Source: Faeciplasma sp900553675 (GTDB lineage: Bacteria > Bacillota > Clostridia > Oscillospirales > Ruminococcaceae). Taken from it: a stretch of 64,000 nt of DNA. The position numbers and the translations under genes were made by a program. The stretch lies in the NCBI GenBank assembly GCA_958428235.1, contig CAUAFG010000004.1, positions 1-64,000 on the forward strand, in the 5' to 3' direction. This document shows, in pieces, positions 24,976 to 33,272 of the stretch; position 1 is the stretch's first letter; each line of letters starts with the position of its first letter. The notes below the pieces were generated by a model. That model made no database searches and was not told where the DNA came from. It was given only the letters and a program-made list of their open reading frames with translations.

Positions 24976-26019
24976 ATGACTGATTACAACATTTTGATTA
25001 TCGGCGCAGGACCAGCAGGTTCAACTCTTGCTCGGCTTGCCCCTTTGGGGCTTAAAATTGCGGTGATGGATAAATCGGGACTTGAGGGTGAGCGCCCTAA
25101 GCCCTGCGGCGGTCTTCTGTCGCCCGACGCGCAAAAGTTTTTAGCCCGCTCTGAGCTTACTCTGCCAAAGGAAATTTTAGTCACACCGCAGATTTTTGCT
25201 GTGAAGACTATCGACCTTTCACTTGGAAAAATTCGCCTCTATCAGCGCTCATATCTCAATATGGACAGGGAGAAGTTCGACGAGTGGCTGCGCTCACTGA
25301 TTCCCGAAAGGGTGACAAAAATCAACGCACGCTGCACGGCTGTCAAGCGCATAGACGGCGGCTTTGAAGCTAAATATCGCGAAAACGGCGAGGATAAATC
25401 CGTAACCGCCGAATATATAGTCGGGGCAGACGGCGCAAATTCGATTGTGCGAAGAACCTTCTTCCCGAATGTGAAAATCCGGCGGTATGTGGCTATTCAG
25501 CAGTGGTTTTCGGGCAGAGAAATCGCGCCGTTTTATTCCTGCGTTTTCGACAGGGCAACCTCCGACTGCTGCTCGTGGTCGATCTCGAAAGACGATTATA
25601 TGATCTACGGCGGGGCGTTCGCGCCGAAAGGCTGCCGCGATAATTTCAACGCTCAGCTGAAATCCGCCCAAAAACACGGCTTTGAGTTCGGAGATAAGCT
25701 TATGGACGAAGCGTGTCTGGTCTGCCGTCCTCAACGCCCGCGTGAGATAATTTCGGGCGGAAACGGCGTGCTTCTTTTAGGAGAAGCGGGCGGATTCATC
25801 AGCCCAAGCTCGCTTGAAGGAATAAGCTGGGCAATGCGCTGCGGCGAGTATGCAGCGATGGCGTTTGAGGTGCGCGACCCCTGCGCTGAGTATCGCGCAA
25901 AGACTCAAAAGCTGCGATTTAAGCTGTTTTTGAAAATGCTTAAATGCCCGTTTATGTATAACCCGATTTTGCGCAGAGCCGTTTTGCAAAGCGGCGTAAA
26001 ATCGTTAAAGCATATATAA
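24976..26019 (+). CDS. FAD-dependent oxidoreductase, geranylgeranyl-reductase-like
   Basis: The 347-residue protein has an N-terminal FAD-binding GAGPAGSTLARL, then CGGLLSPDAQKFL, GADGANSIVRR and the second FAD motif LLGEAGGFISPSSLEGI. Family members reduce isoprenoid or other hydrophobic substrates; this one is unassigned. It is the first gene after the Phe T-box terminator and 30 bp ahead of pheS, so its expression should follow phenylalanine starvation, an odd pairing. The ATG lies 16 bp after the terminator with only a weak GGA site; a longer frame starting inside the terminator is rejected. Confidence 0.85.
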   Translation: MTDYNILIIGAGPAGSTLARLAPLGLKIAVMDKSGLEGERPKPCGGLLSPDAQKFLARSELTLPKEILVTPQIFAVKTIDLSLGKIRLYQRSYLNMDREKFDEWLRSLIPERVTKINARCTAVKRIDGGFEAKYRENGEDKSVTAEYIVGADGANSIVRRTFFPNVKIRRYVAIQQWFSGREIAPFYSCVFDRATSDCCSWSISKDDYMIYGGAFAPKGCRDNFNAQLKSAQKHGFEFGDKLMDEACLVCRPQRPREIISGGNGVLLLGEAGGFISPSSLEGISWAMRCGEYAAMAFEVRDPCAEYRAKTQKLRFKLFLKMLKCPFMYNPILRRAVLQSGVKSLKHI

Positions 26020-26049
26020 TATAATTCAATAATGAAAGGAAATGAAGAA

Positions 26050-27069
26050 ATGAAGCAGCAACTTCAGAATATCGAGCTCGCGGCAAAGCAGGAGCTTGAA
26101 AAAATTCATGACAGCGCCGAGCTTGAAAGCTTAAGAGTTAAGTTCTTAGGCAAAAAAGGTGAGCTTACCGCAATACTAAAGCAGATGTCAACCCTTTCCG
26201 CCGAGGAACGCCCCGTAATCGGTCAGCTTGCAAACAAGATAAGGGCGGATATCGAGGAGGCTATCTCCGCACGCTCTGCCGAGCTTAAGGCAGCATTGGC
26301 AGCTCGCAGACTTAAGGAGGAGAAGCTCGACGTAACTCTGCCAGGCAAGCCGCTTAAGGTGGGCAAGCTCCATCCCTACAATGCCGTTTTAAACGAAATC
26401 GAAGAAATCTTTCTGGGCATGGGCTTTGACATAGCCGAGGGTCCCGAGGTCGAGTACGACTATTACAACTTTGAGGCTTTAAACCTCCCGCCGGATCACC
26501 CCGCAAGGGACACTCAGGATACATTCTACATCTCGGACAACGTTCTTTTAAGAACTCAGACCTCCTCAATTCAGGTGCATGTTATGGAGAATCAAAAGCC
26601 CCCGATAAGAATAATCGCCCCCGGCAGAGTTTACCGCTCCGACGCGGTAGACGCCACCCACTCTCCCATCTTCCACCAGATGGAAGCGCTTGTTGTCGAC
26701 AAGGGCATAACCATGGCTGACCTTAACGGCACCCTTGAAATGCTTATGAAGCGTTTATACGGCGAGGACTGCAAGATAAGGCTTCGCCCGCACCACTTTC
26801 CGTTCACCGAGCCGTCGGCAGAGGTTGATATAACCTGCTTCAATTGCGGCGGCAAGGGCTGCTCGATGTGCAAAAATGAGGGATATGTTGAGCTTTTGGG
26901 CGCGGGAATGGTTCACCCCAAGGTTCTGCGTCAGTGCGGAATCGACCCTGAGGTTTATTCCGGTTTCGCATTCGGTTTGGGTCTTGAAAGAATCGTCATG
27001 GCTAAATACGGAATAAACGATATGAGACTTTTATACGAAAACGACCTGCGCTTCTTAAATCAGTTCTAA
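26050..27069 (+). CDS. pheS: Phenylalanyl-tRNA synthetase alpha subunit
   Basis: The 339-residue catalytic subunit charges tRNA-Phe. It has an N-terminal coiled coil (LQNIELAAKQELEKIHD...), class II motif 2 and the Phe pocket (HQMEALVVDKG, RPHHFPFTEPSAEVD), a CFNCGGKGCSMCKN insert and motif 3 GLGLERIVM. The ATG follows AAAGGA with 9 bp spacing; an earlier in-frame ATG lacks a site. It is followed after 22 bp by pheT. Confidence 0.98.
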   Translation: MKQQLQNIELAAKQELEKIHDSAELESLRVKFLGKKGELTAILKQMSTLSAEERPVIGQLANKIRADIEEAISARSAELKAALAARRLKEEKLDVTLPGKPLKVGKLHPYNAVLNEIEEIFLGMGFDIAEGPEVEYDYYNFEALNLPPDHPARDTQDTFYISDNVLLRTQTSSIQVHVMENQKPPIRIIAPGRVYRSDAVDATHSPIFHQMEALVVDKGITMADLNGTLEMLMKRLYGEDCKIRLRPHHFPFTEPSAEVDITCFNCGGKGCSMCKNEGYVELLGAGMVHPKVLRQCGIDPEVYSGFAFGLGLERIVMAKYGINDMRLLYENDLRFLNQF

Positions 27070-27091
27070 GGATAAGGAGGTAAGACTAATT

Positions 27092-29479
27092 ATGGATTTA
27101 TCAATGAAATGGCTCAACGACTATGTTGAAATAGACGAGCCTATAAAGCAGTTCTGCTATGATATGACTATGACCGGCTCCAAGGTTGAAGGCTACGAAG
27201 CCGAGGGAGCAAAGGTAACAAACACCGTTGTGGGCAAAATCCTTTCAAAGGGCAAGCACGAAAACGCCGACGCGCTGTTTGTCTGCTCGGTGGATATAGG
27301 CAAGGACGAGCCGGTGCAGATAGTAACCAACGCCAAAAACGTTAAAGAGGGCGACCTTGTTCCGGTTGCATTGGACGGCGCAAGTCTGCCCGAAGGCAAA
27401 ATCAAAAAGGGCAAGATCCGCGGAGTTGAAAGCTATGGCATGTTCTGCGGACTGGACACTCTGGGTCTCACTCTTCACGATTTTCCCTACGCCGACCCCG
27501 AGGGAGTGTTCGTAATAGAGGAGGACTGCAAGCCTGGCGACGATATCCACGCGGCACTTGGCTTTGACGATACAACCGTCGAGTTTGAAATAACCTCCAA
27601 CCGCGCCGACTGCTTAAGCGTTCTGGGACTTGCAAGAGAGGCTGCGGCAACCTTCAACAAGCCGATGAAATACAAATATCCCGAATATAAGGGCATAAAC
27701 GAGGATATAAATAAGTATCTGAGCATTGAAATCAGCAACACCGAGCTTTGCCCCAGATATATCGGCGGCATTGTTAAAAATGTCAAGATTGCTCCTTCTC
27801 CCAGATGGATGCGCGAAAGGCTTCGCGCAAGCGGCGTAAGACCTATTAACAACCTTGTTGATATAACAAACTGGGTTATGCTGGAATACGGTCAGCCTAT
27901 GCACGCCTTTGATATAAGGCATCTTTCAGGCGGACATATCAACGTTCGCAACGCTCACGACGGCGAAACCATAACCACTCTCGACGGCGTAGAGCGCAAG
28001 CTCTCCGGCGAAATGCTCGTCATTGCAGACGCCGAAAAGCCGGTTGCCGTTGCGGGAGTAATGGGCGGCGAATTTTCGGGAATTATGGACGATACCACAA
28101 CCGTTGTGTTTGAATCCGCCTGCTTCAACGGTGCTTCGGTGCGCAGAACCGCAAAGAAGCTCGGCATGAGAACCGACGCTTCGGCTCGCTTTGAAAAGGG
28201 TCTGGACGCTCACGGCTGCATGCCCGCGATCCTTCGTGCATTCGAGCTTTGCGAGCTGCTTGGCTGCGGCGAACCGCTTGATGCCGTCATCGACAGGGAC
28301 TACAACACCAAGCCTCAGGTAACCGTTCCGTTCGAGCCTGATTGGACTAATAAGTTCTTGGGAACAAACATCCCCGCTGAGAAGATGGTAGAATATCTTG
28401 AAAAGATAGACTTCAAGGTAAAAGACGGCATTGTTTACTCGCCTTCGTTCAGAATAGATATCGAATCCAAGGCGGATATTGCCGAGGAAATAGCAAGATT
28501 CTACGGTTATAACAACATCCCCGGCACCATAATCACCGGAATCGCAAACGCAAGTCTTACCGACAAGCAGAAGCTTGAAAGAAGGGTAGAGCAGGCGTGC
28601 ATAGCAATGGGTCTGAACCAGATAAACACCTTCTCGTTCATATCTCCCAAGTACTATGACAAAATCTGTCTTCCTACAGACAGCAAGCTTCGCGACGGCG
28701 TTGTTATAACCAACCCGCTGGGCGAGGACACTTCTGTTATGAGAACCACCATCCTTCCGTCTATGTGCGAGGTTATTGCAAGAAACTACAACCTCAGAAA
28801 CCCCGAAGCCGCTTTGTTTGAGATAGGAACCGAGTACATCCCCACCGAGCCGGGCAAGATCCCCAACGAGCCTGTAAGACTCTGCATAGGAATGTACGGC
28901 GAGGGCGACGATTTCTACAGCGTTAAGGGCGCGGTTGAGGGTCTGTTTGAGGCTATAGGAATATCTGATTACGAGGTTGAGGCGGCTTCTGATGACTGCG
29001 GCTTCGGCGAGGTAGCTTCATTCCACCCCGGAAGAGTGGCAATAGCCAAGATAGGCGACAAGCCGATAGCCATTTTTGGCGAGCTTCACCCTCAGGTTCT
29101 GGAAAACTACGGCATATCCGTCCGCGCATACGCCGCAAAGGTGCTTATCACCGAGCTTTTGGATATAAACATCCCCGAAAAGGTCTACAAGCCGCTTCCA
29201 AAGTACCCCGCCACCACAAGAGACATTGCTTTTGTCTGCGACGACGAGATACCTGTGGCGTCGCTTGAAAAGCTTATAAAGGGTGCTGTTGGCGCAACTC
29301 TTGAAAAAATCAAGCTGTTCGACGTTTACAAGGGCGCGCAGATCAGTGCGGGCAAAAAGTCGGTTGCGTTCTCGATAGTAATGCGCTCGCACGAAGGAAC
29401 CCTCACCGACGAGCAGGCAGACGCCGCTATGAAGCGAGTAGTAAAGGCTCTGAAAGCTATAGACGCAGATGTGAGATAA
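27092..29479 (+). CDS. pheT: Phenylalanyl-tRNA synthetase beta subunit
   Basis: The 795-residue subunit is full length, with an EMAP/OB-like tRNA-binding domain (residues about 40-150), the B3/B4 editing region (TLDGVERKLSGEMLVIADAEKPVAVAGVMGG), the B5 domain, the catalytic-like core (VRRTAKKLGMRTDASARFEKG) and a C-terminal FDX-ACB domain (KYPATTRDIAFVCDDE...HEGTLTDEQ). AAGGAGGT precedes the ATG. It is the last gene of the T-box operon. Confidence 0.98.
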   Translation: MDLSMKWLNDYVEIDEPIKQFCYDMTMTGSKVEGYEAEGAKVTNTVVGKILSKGKHENADALFVCSVDIGKDEPVQIVTNAKNVKEGDLVPVALDGASLPEGKIKKGKIRGVESYGMFCGLDTLGLTLHDFPYADPEGVFVIEEDCKPGDDIHAALGFDDTTVEFEITSNRADCLSVLGLAREAAATFNKPMKYKYPEYKGINEDINKYLSIEISNTELCPRYIGGIVKNVKIAPSPRWMRERLRASGVRPINNLVDITNWVMLEYGQPMHAFDIRHLSGGHINVRNAHDGETITTLDGVERKLSGEMLVIADAEKPVAVAGVMGGEFSGIMDDTTTVVFESACFNGASVRRTAKKLGMRTDASARFEKGLDAHGCMPAILRAFELCELLGCGEPLDAVIDRDYNTKPQVTVPFEPDWTNKFLGTNIPAEKMVEYLEKIDFKVKDGIVYSPSFRIDIESKADIAEEIARFYGYNNIPGTIITGIANASLTDKQKLERRVEQACIAMGLNQINTFSFISPKYYDKICLPTDSKLRDGVVITNPLGEDTSVMRTTILPSMCEVIARNYNLRNPEAALFEIGTEYIPTEPGKIPNEPVRLCIGMYGEGDDFYSVKGAVEGLFEAIGISDYEVEAASDDCGFGEVASFHPGRVAIAKIGDKPIAIFGELHPQVLENYGISVRAYAAKVLITELLDINIPEKVYKPLPKYPATTRDIAFVCDDEIPVASLEKLIKGAVGATLEKIKLFDVYKGAQISAGKKSVAFSIVMRSHEGTLTDEQADAAMKRVVKALKAIDADVR

Positions 29480-29541
29480 ATCTCGGGCGGATGATCCCGA
29501 AAAAAATCCCGAAAAATTCTCGAAAAAATGTTCTTTTGCTA

Positions 29542-29570
29542 TTGCTATTTTTGTCGGATGGGGTTATAAT
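29542..29570 (+). promoter_or_regulatory. ireB promoter
   Basis: TTGCTA (29542-29547), 17 bp, TATAAT (29565-29570). Confidence 0.8.
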
Positions 29571-29609
29571 AGTAAGTGTATTTTAAATATACAAAGGAGA
29601 GGAACCAAT

Positions 29610-29858
29610 ATGCATGATCAGACAATGACATTTTCTGTCAAGCAGGACAGAAAAGAAGAAATTAAAAAGACGTTAAATATTGTGTATGCGGCTCTTCTTG
29701 AAAAAGGCTACAATCCGATCAACCAGATAGTAGGCTACATTCTTTCCGAGGATCCGACTTATATCACAACCTACAACAACGCCAGAAGCCTTATTCGGCA
29801 CGTCGACAGAGATGAACTGCTCCAGGAAATGGTTAAGACTTATCTTGATCAGCCGTGA
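29610..29858 (+). CDS. ireB: IreB family regulatory phosphoprotein (UPF0297)
   Basis: The 82-residue protein matches IreB from end to end (TMTFSVKQDRKEEIKKTL...NPINQIVGYILSEDPTYITTYNNAR). In Enterococcus, IreB is phosphorylated by the Ser/Thr kinase IreK and tunes cephalosporin resistance. The usual neighbours of this family (ruvX, DUF1292 genes) are absent and it stands alone with its own promoter and terminator. GGAGAGG precedes the ATG. Confidence 0.95.
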   Translation: MHDQTMTFSVKQDRKEEIKKTLNIVYAALLEKGYNPINQIVGYILSEDPTYITTYNNARSLIRHVDRDELLQEMVKTYLDQP

Positions 29859-29893
29859 TTGTAAGGGGCTTTGGTTTGTGACGTTACAAAATT

Positions 29894-29930
29894 ATCTCCG
29901 CATGCTTTTTGGGTGTGCGGAGATTTTTAT
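29894..29930 (+). terminator. ireB terminator
   Basis: The stem ATCTCCGCA/TGCGGAGAT is followed by a T run. Confidence 0.9.
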
Positions 29931-29980
29931 TTGGCGGGATAGTTATGCTTATATATCGGGGCATAGTTGAAGTTATTACT

Positions 29981-30207
29981 GAGTGCAGTCATGGACGTGC
30001 TCCGCACGCCCATCGGGAGACCCCCGACGAGGGTCTCCCACGGCAAAACAGTCCACCGGACTGTTTTGCCTCCCATCCTGCGTTTCGCTTACGCAAGGGA
30101 TTTCGCTCCCTGCTGGGAGCGACTCGGGGCGCCGCCCCGAGACCCTGCCAGCCTTTCGAGAAAGGCTGGATCTAAAGCTTTTTTAATTTTGCTTTTGATA
30201 GTTTGAT
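29981..30207 (+). repeat. Multi-hairpin intergenic element, copy 2
   Basis: A ~227-bp copy without insert, downstream of ireB and beyond its terminator. Seven successive hairpins run from ATGGACGTGC/GCACGCCCAT to CCAGCCTTT/AAAGGCTGG, followed by an AT-rich tail ending GATAGTTTGAT. Confidence 0.9.
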
Positions 30208-30239
30208 AAAATATTTACCTTATTGTAACCTCTTTGTAA

Positions 30240-30268
30240 TTGCAAAATCAACGTAAATCGGTTATACT
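30240..30268 (+). promoter_or_regulatory. Promoter of the polysaccharide deacetylase gene
   Basis: TTGCAA (30240-30245), 17 bp, TATACT (30263-30268). It is followed by a leader of about 210 nt in which no known element was recognised. Confidence 0.7.
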
Positions 30269-30488
30269 ATAATTGTCGGAAAAAGTCGGATTTCTTCGGC
30301 TTTTATCACAAATACAATAACTACCGTTTATATTTTCATCTCCCCTGCACATATTATTCTTGCACAGCAATGCGGCTGTCGGCAAATGTCTATGGTAAGC
30401 GTTATGTGCAGGCGTGAAAAATTAAACGGTATTCCGATTCACGCTTTTACCATCCGCTTTTATAGCGGCAGCAGAGAGGAATACTATC

Positions 30489-31457
30489 ATGATTAATAAA
30501 AAAGTAACCATCGCAATAGCGGCAGCTCTGGCGGCTGTCAGTCTGATGGGATGCTCTAATATCGAAAACGGCGTTTACAACGACGGCAAGCCCGCCCAAA
30601 CGTCGCAATCGGCACCGCAGAGCCAGGCGGTCACCACAACCGAAATTATCACACAGCCCACCGAACCTATCACCACGGTGACAGAGGCAACCGTCCCTGA
30701 GACAGAGGCTTCATCACCGCAGGCGAACAATGTGGTTATAGAGCCTTTGGATTATGTTTCGGAGTGGGATTACACTGCGCTCTCAACCGAATCAAACGGC
30801 TACGGTCAGGGAACTCATTACGACGACCTCAACCGCCCGCGCGGTGCTTTAAGGTTCAACGAGGGATATTCAAAATTCAGAGCCAAGGCGATAAACGATA
30901 CCGAGGAAAAGGTGATAATGCTCACCTTCGACCAAGGCTACGAAAACGGCTTCACCGGCAAAATTCTTGACACCTTAAAGGAAAAAGGCGTTAAAGCCAC
31001 CTTCTTTGTTGTTCAGGACTACGCCGAGCGTCAGCCCGAGCTTGTTCAAAGAATGATAGACGAGGGTCACACCGTCGGAAGTCATTCATGGCACCACTAT
31101 TCCATGCCGGAGCTTTCTGTTGAAGAAGCCACCGAGGAAATAATGGAGCTTCATGACTATATGCTTGAAAATTTTGGCATATGCATGAACAAATTCCGTC
31201 CCCCAAAGGGAGAATATTCGGAATTAAGCCTTGCAATAACCGGCGATTTAGGCTATGAAACGGTTTTATGGAGCTTTGCTTACGCCGACTGGGACCCTGA
31301 TAAGCAGCCCGACCAAGCGGCTTCGCTTCAGAAGCTGATAGAAAGGGCGCATCCCGGCGCGATATATCTTCTGCACTCGGTCTCCGAGACAAATGCAGCC
31401 ATTTTAGGCGATTTTATCGACGAAATGATTGCGCAGGGCTATAGTTTTGCGGCGTGA
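30489..31457 (+). CDS. Polysaccharide deacetylase lipoprotein, PdaA-like
   Basis: The 322-residue protein has a lipoprotein signal (LMG-C, Cys22), a Thr/Glu/Pro-rich linker to about residue 80 and a NodB domain: MLTFDQGYENG with catalytic Asp, SHSWHHYSMPEL with the metal histidines, and RPPKGEYSE. The TFDQGYENG variant is typical of PdaA-type enzymes that make muramic-delta-lactam in spore cortex, which suits the spore genes nearby, but other peptidoglycan or chitin-type substrates are possible. A GAGAGGAA site precedes the ATG. Confidence 0.9.
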   Translation: MINKKVTIAIAAALAAVSLMGCSNIENGVYNDGKPAQTSQSAPQSQAVTTTEIITQPTEPITTVTEATVPETEASSPQANNVVIEPLDYVSEWDYTALSTESNGYGQGTHYDDLNRPRGALRFNEGYSKFRAKAINDTEEKVIMLTFDQGYENGFTGKILDTLKEKGVKATFFVVQDYAERQPELVQRMIDEGHTVGSHSWHHYSMPELSVEEATEEIMELHDYMLENFGICMNKFRPPKGEYSELSLAITGDLGYETVLWSFAYADWDPDKQPDQAASLQKLIERAHPGAIYLLHSVSETNAAILGDFIDEMIAQGYSFAA

Positions 31458-31484
31458 TGAATTAGATATCTTCGAGAATATAAT

Positions 31485-31517
31485 AAAGCCGTCTGCTGTT
31501 TTAGCGGACGGCTTTTT
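31485..31517 (+). terminator. Terminator of the deacetylase gene
   Basis: The stem AAGCCGTCTGC/GCGGACGGCTT is followed by a T run. Confidence 0.9.
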
Positions 31518-31523
31518 GCGGGT

Positions 31524-31766
31524 GGCGCCGCAAAAGATATGCTGCGCCTATAGGCGCAAGTGATAAGTGATGCACTCGCGTTGCTCGTAGTGATGCACGC
31601 CTGACGGCGCGATGAGGTATCGCCTTACGGCGATGGATTTTTAAATCGGCGGCGAAGCCGCTCACTCAAATCCGTCGGCAAAGCCGACTCCTCATCGCAC
31701 CGCAGGTGCACCTCACAGCGAGCAACGTGAGCGACATCACAGCGAAGCGATATCACTTGCGGCGCC
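31524..31766. repeat. 243-bp hairpin mosaic with terminal inverted repeats
   Basis: The ends GGCGCCGCAA and TTGCGGCGCC are perfect inverted repeats, extending to 15 of 17 matches. The interior is a chain of small palindromes (TGCGCC/GGCGCA, GGCGGC/GCCGC, GTCGGC/GCCGAC, GCGAAGCG) in two halves that are imperfect inverted copies of each other. Two more hairpins (GTTTCACC/GGTGAAAC and TGCGCC/GGGCGCA) follow to 31826. No gene lies here. Confidence 0.85.
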
Positions 31767-31799
31767 AGCCGCGTTTCACCGCAAGGTGAAACGCTTGCA

Positions 31800-32339
31800 T
31801 CACCTGCGCCCTTCGGGCGCACCTCCCAGTCTTTCATCAATCCGAAATGCCTTCATCTCGGCGTAGCCATACTTGCGCATTGTCATAATTATCGAATAGA
31901 CTGCGGCAAGCACGGGTGCAACCCAAGTAAGATTCGGCTTGAACAATATTGCTAAAATCAGCATTGCCAGAAGCAGGATAAGCACAGCTATCTTCTCCGC
32001 CCTATGTTCCTTATCCCACTTTTTGATAAAGAAATTCAGCCGCTCACGGTAGGAGAATGGGCTGTCCTCGATATCCGATATCGCGGATTTTAAATTTTCC
32101 TCCGCTTTTTCGCGGTAGCCGCTTTCATCCAGCCGCTGACCGGCTATTATTTCGTTGATGGTAACGCCGTATTTGCGGCTTAAAAGCTCTAACATTTCAA
32201 CCGGCGGCATATAGTTGCCGCACTCCCACCGCGAAACGGTTTTGTTTGTAGTTCCAAGCTCCTCGGCAAGCTGCTCCTGAGTTAATCCCGCCTCCTGACG
32301 AAGCGAAGCCAGAAATTTTCCCATTTTTATAGCGTCCAT
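31800..32339 (-). CDS. Xre regulator with C-terminal membrane segment
   Basis: The 179-residue protein has an N-terminal Cro/CI helix-turn-helix (LASLRQEAGLTQEQLAEELGTTNKTVSRWECG) then KYGVTINEIIAGQ, a charged linker and two hydrophobic segments (IAVLILLLAMLILAILF and WVAPVLAAVYSIIMTM). This type is common in Firmicutes as a membrane-associated regulator. The start is the ATG behind AGGAGGT; the frame continues 147 bp upstream without a site. Its last residues (GGAPEGRR) and stop codon are encoded by a hairpin of the adjacent repeat cluster. Confidence 0.9.
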   Translation of the reverse strand: MDAIKMGKFLASLRQEAGLTQEQLAEELGTTNKTVSRWECGNYMPPVEMLELLSRKYGVTINEIIAGQRLDESGYREKAEENLKSAISDIEDSPFSYRERLNFFIKKWDKEHRAEKIAVLILLLAMLILAILFKPNLTWVAPVLAAVYSIIMTMRKYGYAEMKAFRIDERLGGAPEGRR

Positions 32340-32483
32340 ACAAAGACCTCCTGTGATTTTCATGCCAATATTATAGCACCAAGTCAGAAAAAAGTCTTCC
32401 CCACAAACAGCGAACAGCCTTGACAAGCCAAAAAAGTACGGCGAAGCCGTTCTCTTAATATTCATCGCCGAAAGGTGATTCCA

Positions 32484-32518
32484 CATCTCTTCTCCTTTCT
32501 CTCTTCTCTCTTATCTGA
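32484..32518 (-). repeat. Purine-rich motif shared with 35032-35061
   Basis: On the minus strand, AGATAAGAGAGAAGAGAGAA continues to GGAGAAGAG; the same motif with a few changes is on the plus strand near 35032. The gap between the Xre and rqcP genes holds nothing else recognised. Confidence 0.5.
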
Positions 32519-32536
32519 AAGCGCCGTCAGCAGAAA

Positions 32537-32779
32537 CTATCCGATAATCTCATAGTGCTGCGGGGCGCTTTCCTTTGTCGCGTATTCCGAAACCGAAAGC
32601 ACCTTAGCCTTCAGCGGGGTTTGACCCAGCTTAATTTCAAGCACGTCTCCCACCTTAACGTCGTAAGAAGCTCGTGCAGGCTTGCCGTTTACAAAGATAC
32701 GTCCGGCGTCGCAGGCTTCGTTTGCAACGGTGCGGCGCTTTATAAGGCGGGTCACCTTTAAATACTTATCCAGTCTCAT
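32537..32779 (-). CDS. rqcP: S4-domain RNA-binding protein RqcP
   Basis: The 80-residue protein is essentially one S4 domain (MRLDKYLKVTRLIKRRTVAN...DAGRIFVNGKPARASYDVKVGD). RqcP (YabO) works with RqcH in ribosome-associated quality control, adding alanine tails to stalled chains on 50S subunits. In many Firmicutes it lies beside hup and spoVB, as here. The ATG leading MRLDKYL is preferred; earlier frame starts sit on or before the AAAGGA site. Confidence 0.92.
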   Translation of the reverse strand: MRLDKYLKVTRLIKRRTVANEACDAGRIFVNGKPARASYDVKVGDVLEIKLGQTPLKAKVLSVSEYATKESAPQHYEIIG

Positions 32780-32833
32780 AAATAAGAACATTCCTTTCAC
32801 AATATATATGATCAAAAGTCGGGTTTAGCCGAT

Positions 32834-32868
32834 AATAAAAAACCCGACCGGTTTTGAATCCGGTCGGG
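32834..32868 (-). terminator. hup terminator
   Basis: The stem CCCGACCGG/CCGGTCGGG is followed by a T tract on the minus strand, between hup and rqcP. Confidence 0.85.
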
Positions 32869-32878
32869 AAGCGGGTTA

Positions 32879-33154
32879 TTACTTGTCAACGCTGTCCTTA
32901 AGAGCCTTGCCAGCCTTGAAGGTGGGAACCTTTCTTGCTGCAATCTTAATCTTCTTGCCGGTTCTGGGGTTAACGCCTTCCTTGGCAGCGCGCTCCTTAA
33001 CCTCGAAGGTGCCGAATCCGATAAGGCTTACCTTGTCGCCAGCCTGCAAAGCCTCGGTAACTGATTCGATAACTGCGGTAAGAGCCTTTTCAGCGTCCTT
33101 TTTGGTGCTGCCGCACTTGTCAGCAATCTTAGAAACTAATTCAACTTTTGTCAT
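32879..33154 (-). CDS. hup: HU-family DNA-binding protein
   Basis: The 91-residue histone-like protein compacts and bends DNA. It has the HU signature GFGTFEVKERAAKEGVNPRTGKKI and the beta-arm proline (AARKVPTFKAGKAL). GGAGGAAAA precedes the ATG. It has its own TTGCAT-17-TAAAAT promoter and a strong terminator before rqcP. Confidence 0.97.
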   Translation of the reverse strand: MTKVELVSKIADKCGSTKKDAEKALTAVIESVTEALQAGDKVSLIGFGTFEVKERAAKEGVNPRTGKKIKIAARKVPTFKAGKALKDSVDK

Positions 33155-33238
33155 TTTGATTTTCCTCCGTAATATAATAAAATTGCGTTTTTTTGCATCG
33201 ACTGCAAGCCTCTATTTGCAAGTCGATAATACGCTCTT

Positions 33239-33267
33239 ATTTTATACTTTTTTCAGCAAAAATGCAA
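33239..33267 (-). promoter_or_regulatory. hup promoter
   Basis: On the minus strand, TTGCAT (33267-33262), 17 bp, TAAAAT (33244-33239). It begins within a few bases of the spoVB-like stop codon. Confidence 0.65.
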
Positions 33268-33272
33268 GCATA

